DNA of 64,000 bases from Rehmannia glutinosa (Eukaryota > Streptophyta > Magnoliopsida > Lamiales > Orobanchaceae): the NCBI GenBank assembly GCA_016081115.2, contig JABTTQ020001487.1, positions 124,001-188,000 of the forward strand. Direction: 5' to 3'. Positions 12,936-23,254 of this stretch are shown here, piece by piece. A program made the translations under genes and the position numbers. How positions within the stretch are numbered: position 1 is the stretch's first letter; each line of letters opens with the position of its first letter. The notes beneath the pieces were generated by a model that did not search any database, was not told where the DNA came from, and was given only the letters and a program-made list of their open reading frames with translations.

Positions 12936-13040
12936 TTTTAATAACTTAGTTCAATAACTATTAAATCAATTGACCCATGCCACTTTGATGTAGCAACCCT
13001 ATATAACGGCCCAAATAGAAAAAGAAAACGTTATAAGAAA

Positions 13041-15702
13041 GAGGAAATTACACAAAATACCCTGATTTTTAGAAAAAAGACAAAAATACCCACCTATCAC
13101 AAAAATACCCTACCAGCTCCATTTCATGACAAAAATACCCACCTGCTCTTACCTCTTCACCTTTCACAGCGGTGCGGCCATGGCAGCAAAAATATCTGGA
13201 AATTTGAGATATACGTTGGTGCTTTCCGGAACTCTACAGTTAATATCTGTAAATTTTATTAATAGAGAGAACAATTTCTATTTTTTGGTTCGATGCTTGA
13301 TAATCGATAGATTTAAGTATTTTGTATTTCTTCTAGATTTCAATTACAGTTGCTGTTGTTATGGGTTTATATTAAAGTTTCAAAAATCCTTTTGATTTAC
13401 AAGATTTTCTATGGCTTGACATTAGTTTTTTGATTTATTAATATAAATTACAATAAGAGGGAAAATCGAATTTCAGAAAATTATAACTGAGATTTTTCCT
13501 TCTGGTGTCTTGAACCGCCGGCGAATTGTCACTACAACCAAAGCCCATACCTGGACGGCGGCCTGTAGTAGACGGTATGTTGGGCGACGGAGATGATGAG
13601 GTGGCTAGTCGTGTTGGATGGTAGAGGAGATCGGTGGCGTCAATTTTGCAGCGGGGCAAGGGGCTCTTCGTAGTTCCTTGTCCCAGCTGTGCGAGGCTTT
13701 CACGGTGCTCGCCGTCTACCTCCGTTGTTCACAGGTGATGTCGAGCGAAGACTCAGAGGTTAAATCCAATTTTCTGTGTTCTTTTATTATTTTGTGATTT
13801 GAAGTTTTTCGTTTGTTTCGATGTTGTTTCGAAGTTGTTTCTTTTATGTTTCTTTTGTTCTTTTAATTATTTTTCATTTATTTGTTCTTTTTTATTGTTT
13901 TTGATTTGTTGTATTATCTATCTGACTGTGTATCTTTTCTTATTTCTTTTGTAGTGAGTGTGGGATTTTTTGTTGCTTGTTATGCCGAACACTTTATTAT
14001 TGATTTGTTGAATTGATTGATTGAAAAATGTGCGGTAAAGTGATTGTGATTCCCTTGTTTAGGTGATGGTTCCATTTCAAGCATTGCTGGCATATATTGG
14101 TCATCTGTTAATCTTTGTTTGCCCCTGGAAGAAAGCGGAGAAATCTTCGTCTTTGCAATCCACGACTCACTTGGCCACCAGGTTTATAAAAATAATGATT
14201 TGGTTTTTAAGTTTATTGAACTTTATCATTTGTTTGGTTATTTGTATGTATGAAGTGGGTTTATGATAGTGGCATCTTTAGAATTGTTGTTAATGTCTGA
14301 TTTGGCTGCTTTCTTGTGCTAATAGGCTAAGATTTTTGTTCAATATGTTGCTAGTGTTCCCTTTGTTGTTATCAAATGTCATACTTAGTGAAGTTTCTTG
14401 TCAGTACTATTTCCTAATGATTTTACTGATTTTCCAATTTTGGTGAAATGAAAAAAGACGCAAATAGCTAAATGATAGTGGCATCTTTAGAATTGTTGTT
14501 AATGTCCGCTTGTTTCGATATTGTTTCGAAGTTGTTTCTTTTATGTTTCTTTTGCTCTTTTATGTATTTTTCATTTATTTTGTTCTTTTTTTTATTGTTT
14601 TTGATTTGTTGTGTTATATATCTGACTGTGTATCTTTTTTTTTATTTCTTTTGTAGTGAATGTGGGATTTTTTGTTGCTTGTTATGCCAAGCACTTCATT
14701 GTTGGGGAGGCTATGGACGTCGAGCGTTCGAGATAGAGAATGAACAAGCAAGGCTCAGTCATCTGCTTCACAATCATGCTAAGTTGAAGCTGCAAAATGG
14801 TGATGACGATGACAACGACATTAAGATTCTACCTCCACTTCCTAATGATTTTAGAGAATTGTTGTTACGTAAATCTTAATGATGGTGTAATTAGTTGAAA
14901 CATGTAAGAAACATAAATGAAACATGTAAGAAACAATTGTGAAACAGGGGATCATGTGATAAAAGTTTGTAGTAAATTGCTTTTAAATTTAGAGAAATAG
15001 TGTAGTTTTTTCTCATATACTCTTCAGTTTTTTTTTGTCATCCTTGTAAATGTTGATCTTGCTTCATTTCGATGTCTGCATACCTAATCTTGAACTAAAG
15101 ATCTCATGTACTCTAGCAAAGTTGTTACTAGTAGGTCTTTTCCCGCTACAGTTGATGCATTCAATAATTCTACGATGTTGGAAGTCAATACAAAGTATTT
15201 TTTGGTTTGATAGTGGAGTCGTGTCCATTTCTCGTAGCCGATGATGGACAAGTAAGCTCAAATTTTCTGAATTGAATTTGTTGTTCCAAGATTTCGTTTA
15301 GGGTGTTGAATGTGCAGTCTATTGGAATAAGTATTCTTGTTATTTCAAAGTTGGTATACTCTCTATTTTCTTCCCATTGTCCATTGTGGCATACCACAAC
15401 TGAGATTTTCACCATGCAACTGTGGAATGCAATTAAAAGTTGGCTAAGTGAAACATATAAGAAACATAAATGAAACAGGTATGAAACAAAGAAACAACAA
15501 ACATGTTTGAAACAACAAAGAAACAAAAAAGAAACCAACGTAAATAAATAAGCGGAAAATGGGTATTTTTGTCAAAAATCAGCGGAAATCGGGTATTTTT
15601 GTCCAAATTCAGTCAAAAATGATATTTTTGTCCAAAATCAGCGGAAAATGGACATTGTGCAGGAATTGGGTATGGAAAATGGGGTATTTATGTCCTTTTC
15701 CC
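13041..15702. mobile_element. Non-autonomous Mutator-like element 2 (possible Pack-MULE)
   Basis: A 2662-bp insert begins GAGGAAATTACACAAAATAC. Its right end in reverse is GGGAAAAGGACATAAATACCC. It is flanked by a perfect 9-bp repeat TATAAGAAA (13032-13040 and 15703-15711). Both ends carry repeated phrases such as GGGTATTTTTGTC. The interior has exon-like GC-richer blocks (13500-13755, 14694-14879) separated by T-rich intron-like sequence, which suggests captured host gene pieces. No transposase was seen. Confidence 0.82.
14694..14879 (+). pseudogene. Exon-like fragment inside MULE 2, origin unknown
   Basis: The end of a plus-strand open frame (opening at 14472) reads RRAFEIENEQARLSHLLHNH, then a short acidic DDDDND run, LPNDFRELLLRKS and a stop at 14877-14879. 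It follows a T-rich tract ending in TTTTGTAG, which looks like a splice acceptor. The hydrophilic, helix-like composition differs from the T-rich surroundings. I do not recognise the parent gene. It may be the last exon of a gene fragment carried by the element. Confidence 0.35.
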
Positions 15703-16025
15703 TATAAGAAAGTAGAGGATTTTCGTATTTAGAGCCCGAATTTTAATAACAACTTAGTTCAATAACTATTAATCCAATTGACCCAGCTCACTTTCTATCC
15801 TGTCCCACGAAAAAGAATATCTTACTCCAAACATTACCAGAAAATAAAATCTCGTAATAATCATATTCTCTGGTCTGCAAAGTCGGCGCAAACCACCATA
15901 TATATAAATATAATTCTGCATACCAATTTGTTTTTAAGTTATTCATCATCGTTTTTTTCCAGCTCGAATTTATCCCCAGAAAAAGGAAATCACAGTACCA
16001 AATTTCCCCCATAAAATATTCGGAA

Positions 16026-17418
16026 ATGGAGGCCCTGACCACCACCTCCGGCGCCGTTTCGCTGCCGATGTTCTCCCCTAATAAATCCAGAGACGCTTCT
16101 TTCCGGCGACACCTCCGCTTTTCCACTTCCCCTAAAAGTCAGCCATCCCTTGCACTTTAACCCTCCATCTTTTCGATTATTTGGATTTCTAACCCCCTTT
16201 TTCTTCTCTGTTTTGCAGATGATAGTAACAGTAGTAACACCAACAGCGAGCCCGATCCCAACTCCGATTCTTCCGAATTTTCGCTCGTTCCCATTCTCAG
16301 AAATCGTACCCTTTCGAAGGCAAGACTTATTTGTGTTTTACTCTTCCATTTTTATTTTTCTTTTTTTTTTTTTTTTTTTTTAATAATTTTATAGTTTTCA
16401 AAATTCCTTGCGCTCGCTTTTGTCAATTGATTTTGATAATTTTGGTTCAAAATTGGTTCATGTTTAACAGTTTAGCTTCAATTTGTTTCTATCTCGTTTT
16501 ATAAGCTCAAAATTTCATTGAGTTCTTCGTTTTTCAGGATGCAGCGATGGGGCTGGTTTTAAGTGCGGCCAACGTGAGAGGATGGACAACCGGGTCGGGT
16601 ATGGAAGGTCCACCCATGCCAGCAGCATCGGACCCTGACTCGGGTACGGAGCGTGTGTCCACGTTCCCATGGCCACTCTTCACTAAATCCCAACGGCGCC
16701 GGATGCGCGTGGCTTTCACGTGCAACGTCTGTGGCCAGCGCACCACACGCGCCATCAATCCACATGCCTACACCGATGGCACCGTCTTTGTCCAGGTACA
16801 TAAATATTAATACTTGTCTGATACTGGAATTTGTATATTTATGAATCCCTAATTTGCTTGCTATGCAGCAAAGTAAATTGCACTTTGCCCTCCAAACCGC
16901 TTTCTGAACTTTTTACCCCATGAACCAACCAGAAGTTGACATGTTCGGCTCATGATTGGTTCGAGTCAGCTCTAGGGGTAATTGCAAAATGTTCAAAGTT
17001 AGACGAGCAAAAGAAAATTTTCCAAAATTTAGTAGGGAAAGTGCAAAACTCGCAATAGTTTGACAGCCAAAATGCAATTATCTCTTGAAACTATTTATTA
17101 TGTGGTTTAGTGTGTTATTCAAGCACCTTTTAACAGACGAAGTAAATTATTCATTGTAATCAAAGCTTTCAGAAAACTAGGCATTTATTCAGCGCAAATG
17201 GTATTTAGAATTACATTTTTACTTATGGGGTTCTCTTTGTTTTTGGTTAGTGTTGTGGGTGCAATATATTCCATAAACTGGTGGACAATTTGAATCTGTT
17301 CCACGAGATGAAGTGCTATGTGAATTCGAGCTTCAATCCGAACCCAAATGATGATATGAGCTTCAAGTATTTTGACTTGGATGAGGACAACAATGATGAT
17401 ATATTTCCACTCTTGTGA
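16026..17418 (+). CDS. DNL-type zinc-ribbon protein, plastid Hsp70-escort (HEP/Zim17) family
   Basis: Four exons: 16026-16137, 16219-16319, 16538-16795 and 17251-17418, giving 212 residues. Introns 1 and 3 are GT-AG; intron 2 starts AAG|GCAAGA, a GC-AG intron, and the phases join only with that site. The N-terminus is rich in Ser, Thr and Arg with few acids, like a chloroplast transit peptide. The conserved region GLVLSAANVRGWTTGSGMEG leads into the zinc ribbon: FTCNVCGQRTTRAINPHAY, then CCGCNIFHKLVDNL and FHEMKCYV. The two CxxC pairs would bind zinc. The family keeps organellar Hsp70 soluble; a stromal location is inferred from the leader. The C-terminus is acidic (DLDEDNNDD). The start is the first ATG in frame with the transit-like stretch. 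Confidence 0.92.
16320..16537 (+). other. GC-AG intron 2 of the zinc-ribbon gene
   Basis: The 5' splice site reads AAG|GCAAGA and the 3' site TTTTTCAG|GAT. No GT within reach keeps the frame into GAT GCA GCG. GC donors usually have a strong AG|GCAAG context, as seen here. The intron contains a T-run at about 16360-16381. Confidence 0.85.
16872..17083. mobile_element. MITE-like inverted repeat in intron 3 of the zinc-ribbon gene
   Basis: The left end AAATTGCACTTTGCCCTCC and the reverse of the right end (AATTGCATTTTGGCTGTC) form imperfect terminal inverted repeats about 210 bases apart. The wording is typical of small Mutator-like MITEs. A target duplication was not convincing. Confidence 0.5.
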
Positions 17419-17865
17419 AAGGTGACAAATGTTGTGAACTTAATATAGAGAAATTGTATCATATATTGATGTACATTCTAATGCTCTGGTAGGACTGTAT
17501 TTTAGTGCTTAGTTGTAAATAGGGATTTGACTATGGTAATGGCTGAATATTTAGTGCAAGACTTGTGTAAAGTATAAACTTTGGCAATTTATGTACATTG
17601 GTTGCTCTGATATCTGATTAAGTAGTTATGTGATTGTCCATCTTAATAACACGATAGTTAGAATGACACGATGATTGAGGAAATGAAATACAACGCCTTT
17701 GTTTAGCCCTCATTTGCCAAAAAACGAGTCCTCATATGAAGTGTTGTTAGTTGTGGAAAATTGTCTGCGAGTATTCATTTTACTGTTTTGGTAAGTGACT
17801 GCTTTTTTTTTTTTTGGGAAGACGAGTGACTGCTGTTTTGGGAGAAGTATTTGGGTGTGGGGGTG
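17419..17865 (+). other. 3' flank of the zinc-ribbon gene
   Basis: AT-rich sequence after the stop codon, presumably the 3' UTR and downstream region. No further frame or motif is recognisable. Confidence 0.4.
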
Positions 17866-18066
17866 AGAGAGATTTGACGTGATGGTATTGTATAATTTGT
17901 ATTGAAAACATTGCTGAGTTACCTTTCGGATGGTTTTGCATTTGGAAGAAACTCATCTTCTCTGATGTTTGTTATGTTCAATACAAATTATATACCATCA
18001 CGTCAAATCTCATGGTTTTGCATTTGGAAGAAACTCATCTTCTCTGATGTTTGTTATGTTCAATAG
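17866..18066. repeat. Inverted and direct duplication (template-switch footprint)
   Basis: AGATTTGACGTGATGGTAT (from about 17870) returns in reverse complement at 17978-18010. The segment ATGGTTTTGCATTTGGAAG through TATGTTCAATA occurs twice in direct orientation, near 17930 and 18012. The pieces abut, so one event probably made both. Confidence 0.8.
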
Positions 18067-18092
18067 TCTGTGAAGTAGAAAAAAGATATTGA

Positions 18093-18479
18093 CGGGGTTT
18101 AGTTGAGCTTATAAGCTCTTCAAAACATGTTATAAGTTGTTTGAAAGCTTATAAGCTATTTAAAAGTGTTTGCTAATTTTTTTAAAAAATCTTATAAGCT
18201 CCCAAAATAAGATATTGGGAGCTCATAAGCCGTTTTTAAAACAATTAGGGTATCCCGCCTTGTTTTCAAAATAAGATATTATTATAACAATCTCCTTTAA
18301 CTTTGACTATTTTAATTATAAAATTGTCATTACTAACATCTTGTAAGTACTTTCATCTATTTTGTTCAAATTCTTTTAACAATTTATTTTCAAAATAAGA
18401 TGTTATATTTTATAAAGTCTTAAAAATATCATATAAGATGTAGGTGGGATATTTTAAATAAGCTCACTAAATACCCTCT
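18093..18479. mobile_element. MITE with AGCTTATAAGCT-rich termini
   Basis: The left end GGGGTTTAGTTGAGCTTATA and the reverse of the right end GAGGGTATTTAGTGAGCTTA are imperfect inverted repeats. The interior repeats AGCTTATAAGCT palindromes. No clean target duplication was found. Confidence 0.55.
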
Positions 18480-19860
18480 TAATTACAAGTTAAAAGGGAT
18501 TGACACCACATTTGTGCCTAATGGTACTTGGGAGGGATACCACAATAAGATTGCATTTTGAAATTATGACAATTGCCAAAAAAATTGTCCCAATGTCTCT
18601 GGCAGCAGAGTAAGATTCTCTATAATTTGAAAACGAATTATGAGCATTCCTGTAGGCTGTAGCTACTCGATGTTTTTTTAACTCAGACCGATTGGTTAGA
18701 CCGATTAAACCAGGAACCAGCTATAACACCGGCCCGGGCCTGTAACTGAAACATGTGGCAAGAAACCCCTTGGTACCGGTTGAAAACCAGTCGACCCGGT
18801 GAGCTCTTAAACGGTTCAATTATTTTTTTTTTCCAGTGAACAACAAAATAACTAAGAAAATAACAGACTGCACCTTTCCAACGCACAAGACTAACTAGAA
18901 AAGGAGTAAAATTAATCCCTACATGACCATTAAGAGCTTTTATTGTATGAGTTTGATTGGCTCAACCACCAACGCCATCAATAAGAAAGTTGGAAATACT
19001 TTTACTGTGAGGGAATTTTGAGATGGTGTTGGTTATTACACAAATAATATTAAAGAAATGAGTTTCGGGCTTAAAACGTTTGAACTCAAAATGACTTGAA
19101 TTTGGGCTTAGTCAAATCACGAACGTGATAACTGATACAGGCCTTCGATTGTCTTGCAAGGGACAAGGAAATTTATCAATTAATTTGGTTTGATGTTTAA
19201 TACGTAAAATACATTGCGTTGTTGTCCTTGTTCGATTTGTACTACACTTGTTGCAAAAGTTGTATTTCCATTGTACTACACTAATAGCTCAGCTCTGATT
19301 TGTACTTAAAAAGGGTGACTTGGTAATGCTTCAAGGCCAATGAACCTCCTATAAATTCTTCCCTCGTTTCATTTGTGAGTGCACGCTGTGTGGTACTACT
19401 TTGTAATGCTATTTTTCGTTTTTATAATTGTTTTTGTTGGTGATACTATTCCCATTTCAACTTAGAAATACATAAAGCAAGCTGGGGTTTTAGGTGCCTA
19501 TGTGCTCATGAGCAATGTATTATACTTATGCATATTTTGTCCAATATTCTATCCTTTTATCAAATGAAATATTTGGCAAGATTTATGCCTCCGGTGCTTG
19601 TAGTATAAACACATGTAGGGGACCAAATCTCTTGTTCCATAGTCCTATTATACTGTATTGGATGAATGCCACGTGTCGGGAACGTGGAAATCTCAATCTA
19701 ACTTAATATTTTGGAAAAAACCTCCCAAATTTAACAATTTGTCCTATGGAGGAAGCGTACCCAAGCCAACTAATGCAAAATCTAATTTATAGACCAGATA
19801 TTTTTCCAATCTTACATTTCTATTCAATTTTATCCCCTATTTTCCACCTCACAACCAAGA
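18480..19860. other. Intergenic stretch without recognised gene
   Basis: No frame longer than about 65 codons and none resembling a protein family. It lies between the MITE at 18093 and the proximal plastocyanin promoter, and may include distal promoter sequence. Confidence 0.4.
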
Positions 19861-19870
19861 CATCCACTCC

Positions 19871-20087
19871 CACGTCAGAGGATAGCATCCAATCTAGCCA
19901 ATCAGATCATTCCTAGTGGATAAAACCAATTACTCCATCCATTCGTTATCTGATCAAACAAGACCCATCCACAAACACACACCACACACACTAAACCACA
20001 AAAATCATATTAAACCCAACTTCATCTCCATCTTTCTTTGATTTCAAGCTTCAAAAAAACCACTCGAATAATATTATCACTTATAAG
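19871..20087 (+). promoter_or_regulatory. Proximal promoter and leader of the plastocyanin gene (putative)
   Basis: Seen: CACGTCA (19871-19877, ACGT core), CCAAT boxes (19889-19893 and 19898-19902), GATAA (19919-19923) and its complement TTATC (19946-19950), then a CA-rich leader-like stretch (about 19970-20010). ACGT and GATAA (I-box) motifs are common in light-regulated plant promoters. No well-placed TATA box was seen, and the transcription start is unknown. Confidence 0.4.
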
Positions 20088-20579
20088 ATGGCCACCATTA
20101 CCTCCGCCGCCGTCACAATCCCATCATTCACCGGCCTCAAATCTGCCGGCACCACCGCTTCCAAGCCCACCACCGTCAGAATCTCCGCCGCCGCCCCCAA
20201 GCTCGCCGTGAAAGCCTCACTGAAGGACTTCGGCGTGGCGGTCGCCGCCAGCGCGATTCTCGCCACCAACGCATTGGCCATCGAAATCACCCTCGGCGGC
20301 GACGACGGCTCGTTGGCTTTCATCCCCCAAAACTTCGAAGTCGCCGCCGGCGAGAAAATCGTGTTCAATAACAACGCCGGGTTCCCCCACAACGTGGTGT
20401 TCGACGAGGACGAGATTCCGGCGGGGGTAGATCCGTCAAAAATCTCGATGGCTGAGGAGGATTATCTGAATGCTAAGGGGGAGACATATGCGGTGACATT
20501 GACGGAGAAAGGGACATACAGTTTCTACTGTGCTCCTCACCAAGGAGCTGGCATGGTCGGAAAAGTTACTGTTAAGTAG
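20088..20579 (+). CDS. PETE: Plastocyanin precursor, chloroplast
   Basis: An intronless 163-codon frame. Residues 1-64 are a two-part leader: a Ser/Thr/Ala-rich stromal transit part, then a lumen-targeting hydrophobic segment (FGVAVAASAILATNALA) ending in the ALA cleavage motif. The mature chain (from IEITLGGDDG) is 99 residues, the standard length. The type-1 copper ligands are all present in mature numbering: His37 (FPHNVV), Cys84 (YSFYC), His87 (APHQG) and Met92 (GAGM). Tyr83 and the acidic patches (42-45 DEDE, 59-61 EED) used for docking cytochrome f are also there. It carries electrons from cytochrome b6f to photosystem I in the thylakoid lumen. Coding sequence is GC-rich at third positions, unlike its AT-rich flanks. 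Confidence 0.98.
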   Translation: MATITSAAVTIPSFTGLKSAGTTASKPTTVRISAAAPKLAVKASLKDFGVAVAASAILATNALAIEITLGGDDGSLAFIPQNFEVAAGEKIVFNNNAGFPHNVVFDEDEIPAGVDPSKISMAEEDYLNAKGETYAVTLTEKGTYSFYCAPHQGAGMVGKVTVK

Positions 20580-20986
20580 ACTTCATGTCCTTTTTGTTAC
20601 AACACTTAATTTGTGTCTCAATGCTATAATTATCTCATTTTTTGTAATCCTTGAATTATTATCGGTTTAGTAAGAGATGAGTGAAATTGGCTTTATGTAT
20701 TGAGATGAGATGATTTCTGTGTGTTCAACTATTCCAAAATCAGACTTCGTAGATTTGCTTGATGAATAACAGTTTAATTAGTCTATGCTTGGTAAGAACT
20801 AAGAGAAGAAAGTCCCAAAATTATCTAATTAAAGTAATATTTGATATTAAAGTGATATTATGACAAGTTTGAAATAAACAAAATTGTAAATTAGACAGGA
20901 AAAAAAGGAAAAAAGGATAATGTCTCTGTTCTTTTATCTACAGTTTCCAAAATAAACCCGATTAAAGTTTATCAATATGAAGTTCA

Positions 20987-22707
20987 GGGGCAATTTATCA
21001 AAGAATGGCCCTATTTGCACCCCAATATTTGATTAATACACCACATTTTTACATATACCTCATCCCTATTTTACAAACTCATCTAATTACTAAATACACC
21101 ATACCTATATTTCCAATTTTACTCTCCAAACTAAAAAAACCCTAACTTAAAAAATCAGTTTTTTTGGAGAAAAAAGAGAAACAATTTTTTTGGGGAAAAA
21201 AAGCTGTTTCCAGCGTTTTTGGAAAAAACATAGCTTTTTTCGGAAAAAAAAAGCGGGAAAAAATCAGTTTTTTTTGGGAAAAAAAGCTATTTCAAGCATT
21301 TTTTTGGAAAAAAACAGCTTTTTCTAGGAAAAAAAGCTGGAAAAATCGGCTTTTTTCGAAAAATAAAGGTGGAAATTATCAGCTTTTTTTGGGGAAACAA
21401 TCTGTTTCCAGCGTTTTTTGGAAAAAAAAAACATATTTTTTTGGGGAAAAGAAAAGCTGGAAATAATCAGCTTTTTTGGGGAAAAAAGATAAACAATTTT
21501 TTTTGGGATTTTGGAAAAAAACAGCTTTTTCTCGGAAAAAAAAAAAACTGGAAAAAATCAGTTTTTTTGGGGGAAAAAAAGCTATTTCCAGCATTTTTTG
21601 GAAAAAAAAAACAGCTTTTTTTCGGAAAAAAATAAGCTGGAAAAAATAAGCTTTTCTCGAAAAAAAAAACTGGAAACAATCAGCTTTTTTTGGGAAAAAA
21701 GAGAAACAGCTTTTTTTGGGAAAAAAAGTTATTTCCAGAATTTAAAGGGTGTATTTATACTGTTTTATTTTATTAAGGGTATCATAGTATTTTAACTTAT
21801 GACATTTTTGTAAATATTGAGAGTGTGGTGTATTAATCAAATCTTGAGGGGCAAATAGCACCACCCTTTCTCAAATTAAGATAAATTAAAAATATGAGTA
21901 ACTAAATAATGCCAAAAAAGCATTATTTTCCTCTTTTAGGTGAAAACAGAGCCTATGACTCTGTTTTCTAATAACTTTGAAAAAATAGCATTGCAAGTAC
22001 GGTTTTCTAATTACTTTTTTTTCTTTTTGTAAAAATAGTCTGAATTCTGAAATTCTAAATTAATAAGAGTTTTACAATGTAAAGTTCCCGAATAGCTTCA
22101 TGAATTTATTATATACAGTAAAAGTTTTAATTCACTTATATTATACCCTGTGCATACGAATAATTAAAAAATATTTTTATTCTCCGTAGCTATTTTAAAG
22201 TTTGCTAGGTCGATCGATGATGGCATTTTGAAATAATCAATACGTTACCAGGTCGAAATCCTTAATTCCTAATAGGTAAATATGGGACAAAAAAAGTTCG
22301 TCTTTCAATATTTATGAGTATGTTATGAATATTTATTAAAAAATAAAATAAAAAAGTCGGCAAACAATATGAAAATATTTTAATATATGAACTCATAGAC
22401 GGAGGTGTAAAATACGAATATAAATTAATTATCCAGAAATAAAAATAAGACTTTAATGTTATTTTATATGAATTGTATTTGTATTTATGGTTGAAATATA
22501 AAAATTAATTTTAAGTATTTTACATTAATTAATTTATAATTATAATATAAAATCAGGGTAATTATTAGAAAACACAACCATGGACTCTGTTTCAACCTAA
22601 AAGAGGAAAATATTCTTTTTTGGCATTATATAGTTACATGTTTTTTTTTTTTTTTTTTTAAAGGAGTTACATGTGTTTTTAATTCACCTTAATTTGATAA
22701 ATTGGCC
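20987..22707. mobile_element. TIR element A, interrupted by MITE B
   Basis: With the insert at 21002-21871 removed, the left arm (CAATTTATCAAATTAAG...GTAACTAAATAATGCCA... to about 21980) matches the reverse complement of the right arm (22558-22707) over more than 110 bases. Shared phrases include TATTTTCCTCTTTTAGGT and CTCTGTTTTCTAATAA. The right arm also contains a T-run (22639-22658) flanked by GTTACATG on both sides. The interior is AT-rich with no frame. No outer target duplication was recognised, so the class is open. Confidence 0.7.
21002..21871. mobile_element. MITE B with hairpin array, inserted in the TIR of element A
   Basis: The left end AGAATGGCCCTATTTGCACC...TTTGATTAATACACCACA and the reverse of the right end (AGAAAGGGTGGTGCTATTTG...) are inverted repeats of about 45 bases. 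A CAA duplication flanks it (20999-21001 and 21872-21874), or TCAA if one end is shifted. The uninterrupted site TATCAAATTAAG survives in the opposite TIR of element A. The interior (about 21155-21740) is an array of AGCTTTTTT...GGGAAAAAAGCT hairpin units. Confidence 0.8.
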
Positions 22708-23254
22708 AAAAATCAGCGAATAGGGAAGAAAAGATGACAAACGATTTTCTATTCCAAACTATGTATCATCTCTAGTCCCAAATATCATCCATATATGATA
22801 CAAGTCAAGTGTATTGATGACGTCATTAATTTACACATGGCGTGTATTTAATATATTTGAAATATGAAATGAAACACTTTGGAATAAAGGATCAAAACTC
22901 GGGGAAAATAGAGTGTTTTGTTTAACATATTAAAATGCATATTAAGTATTGAATTTAGTTCCGAATAATTTGTTGTTTAGTAAGTAATAGTATAAAGTTA
23001 TAGTAATTTGCTTGTGTTCTGTCTGATTTTATGGTACACTTGGAGGGAGAGAAATACATGCAAACATGTAAGATTTGAAATTTAATTACACCAGAATTAT
23101 TAGGAAGGTCAAAGGTGGAGGCTCATTTGCAATTGTTGTTCCAAGAGTAAATGTTATCAAAAGAAACATTGGAGTGGATTTCTCCACAAAATCACATCTA
23201 CTAATTTGTCTTCTGGCTGCTGTTGGACATTGCATTTTGTTTCTGTTTTTTGGC
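22708..23254. other. AT-rich intergenic stretch
   Basis: No recognisable gene. The plus-strand frame at 23075-23269 runs into the RNase H fossil (see next) but has no clear domain itself. Confidence 0.4.

Larger units (their letters stand above)
11869..15794. repeat. Tandem duplication (about 150 bp unit), each copy split by a MULE
   Basis: Copy 1 is 11869-11961 plus 12936-12986. Copy 2 is 12988-13040 plus 15703-15794. Both read GTAGCAACC, TATATAACGGCCCAA, then GAGGATTTTCGTATTTA, AATTTTAATAA, and ACTTAGTTCAATAACTATTA ending near TTGACCCA. Removing the two inserted elements leaves two adjacent, near-identical segments. The unit lies just upstream of the zinc-ribbon gene at 16026. Confidence 0.8.

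Noticed and set aside
16534..16801. Minus-strand frames opposite exon 3 of the zinc-ribbon gene
   Set aside because: Shadows of a GC-rich exon whose plus-strand reading has clear zinc-ribbon motifs.
20081..20392. 103-codon frame opposite plastocyanin
   Set aside because: Antisense shadow of the GC-rich plastocyanin coding sequence.
21164..21795. Long Lys/Phe-rich frames in both directions
   Set aside because: They arise from the AAAAAA/TTTTTT hairpin array of MITE B and have no protein-like composition.
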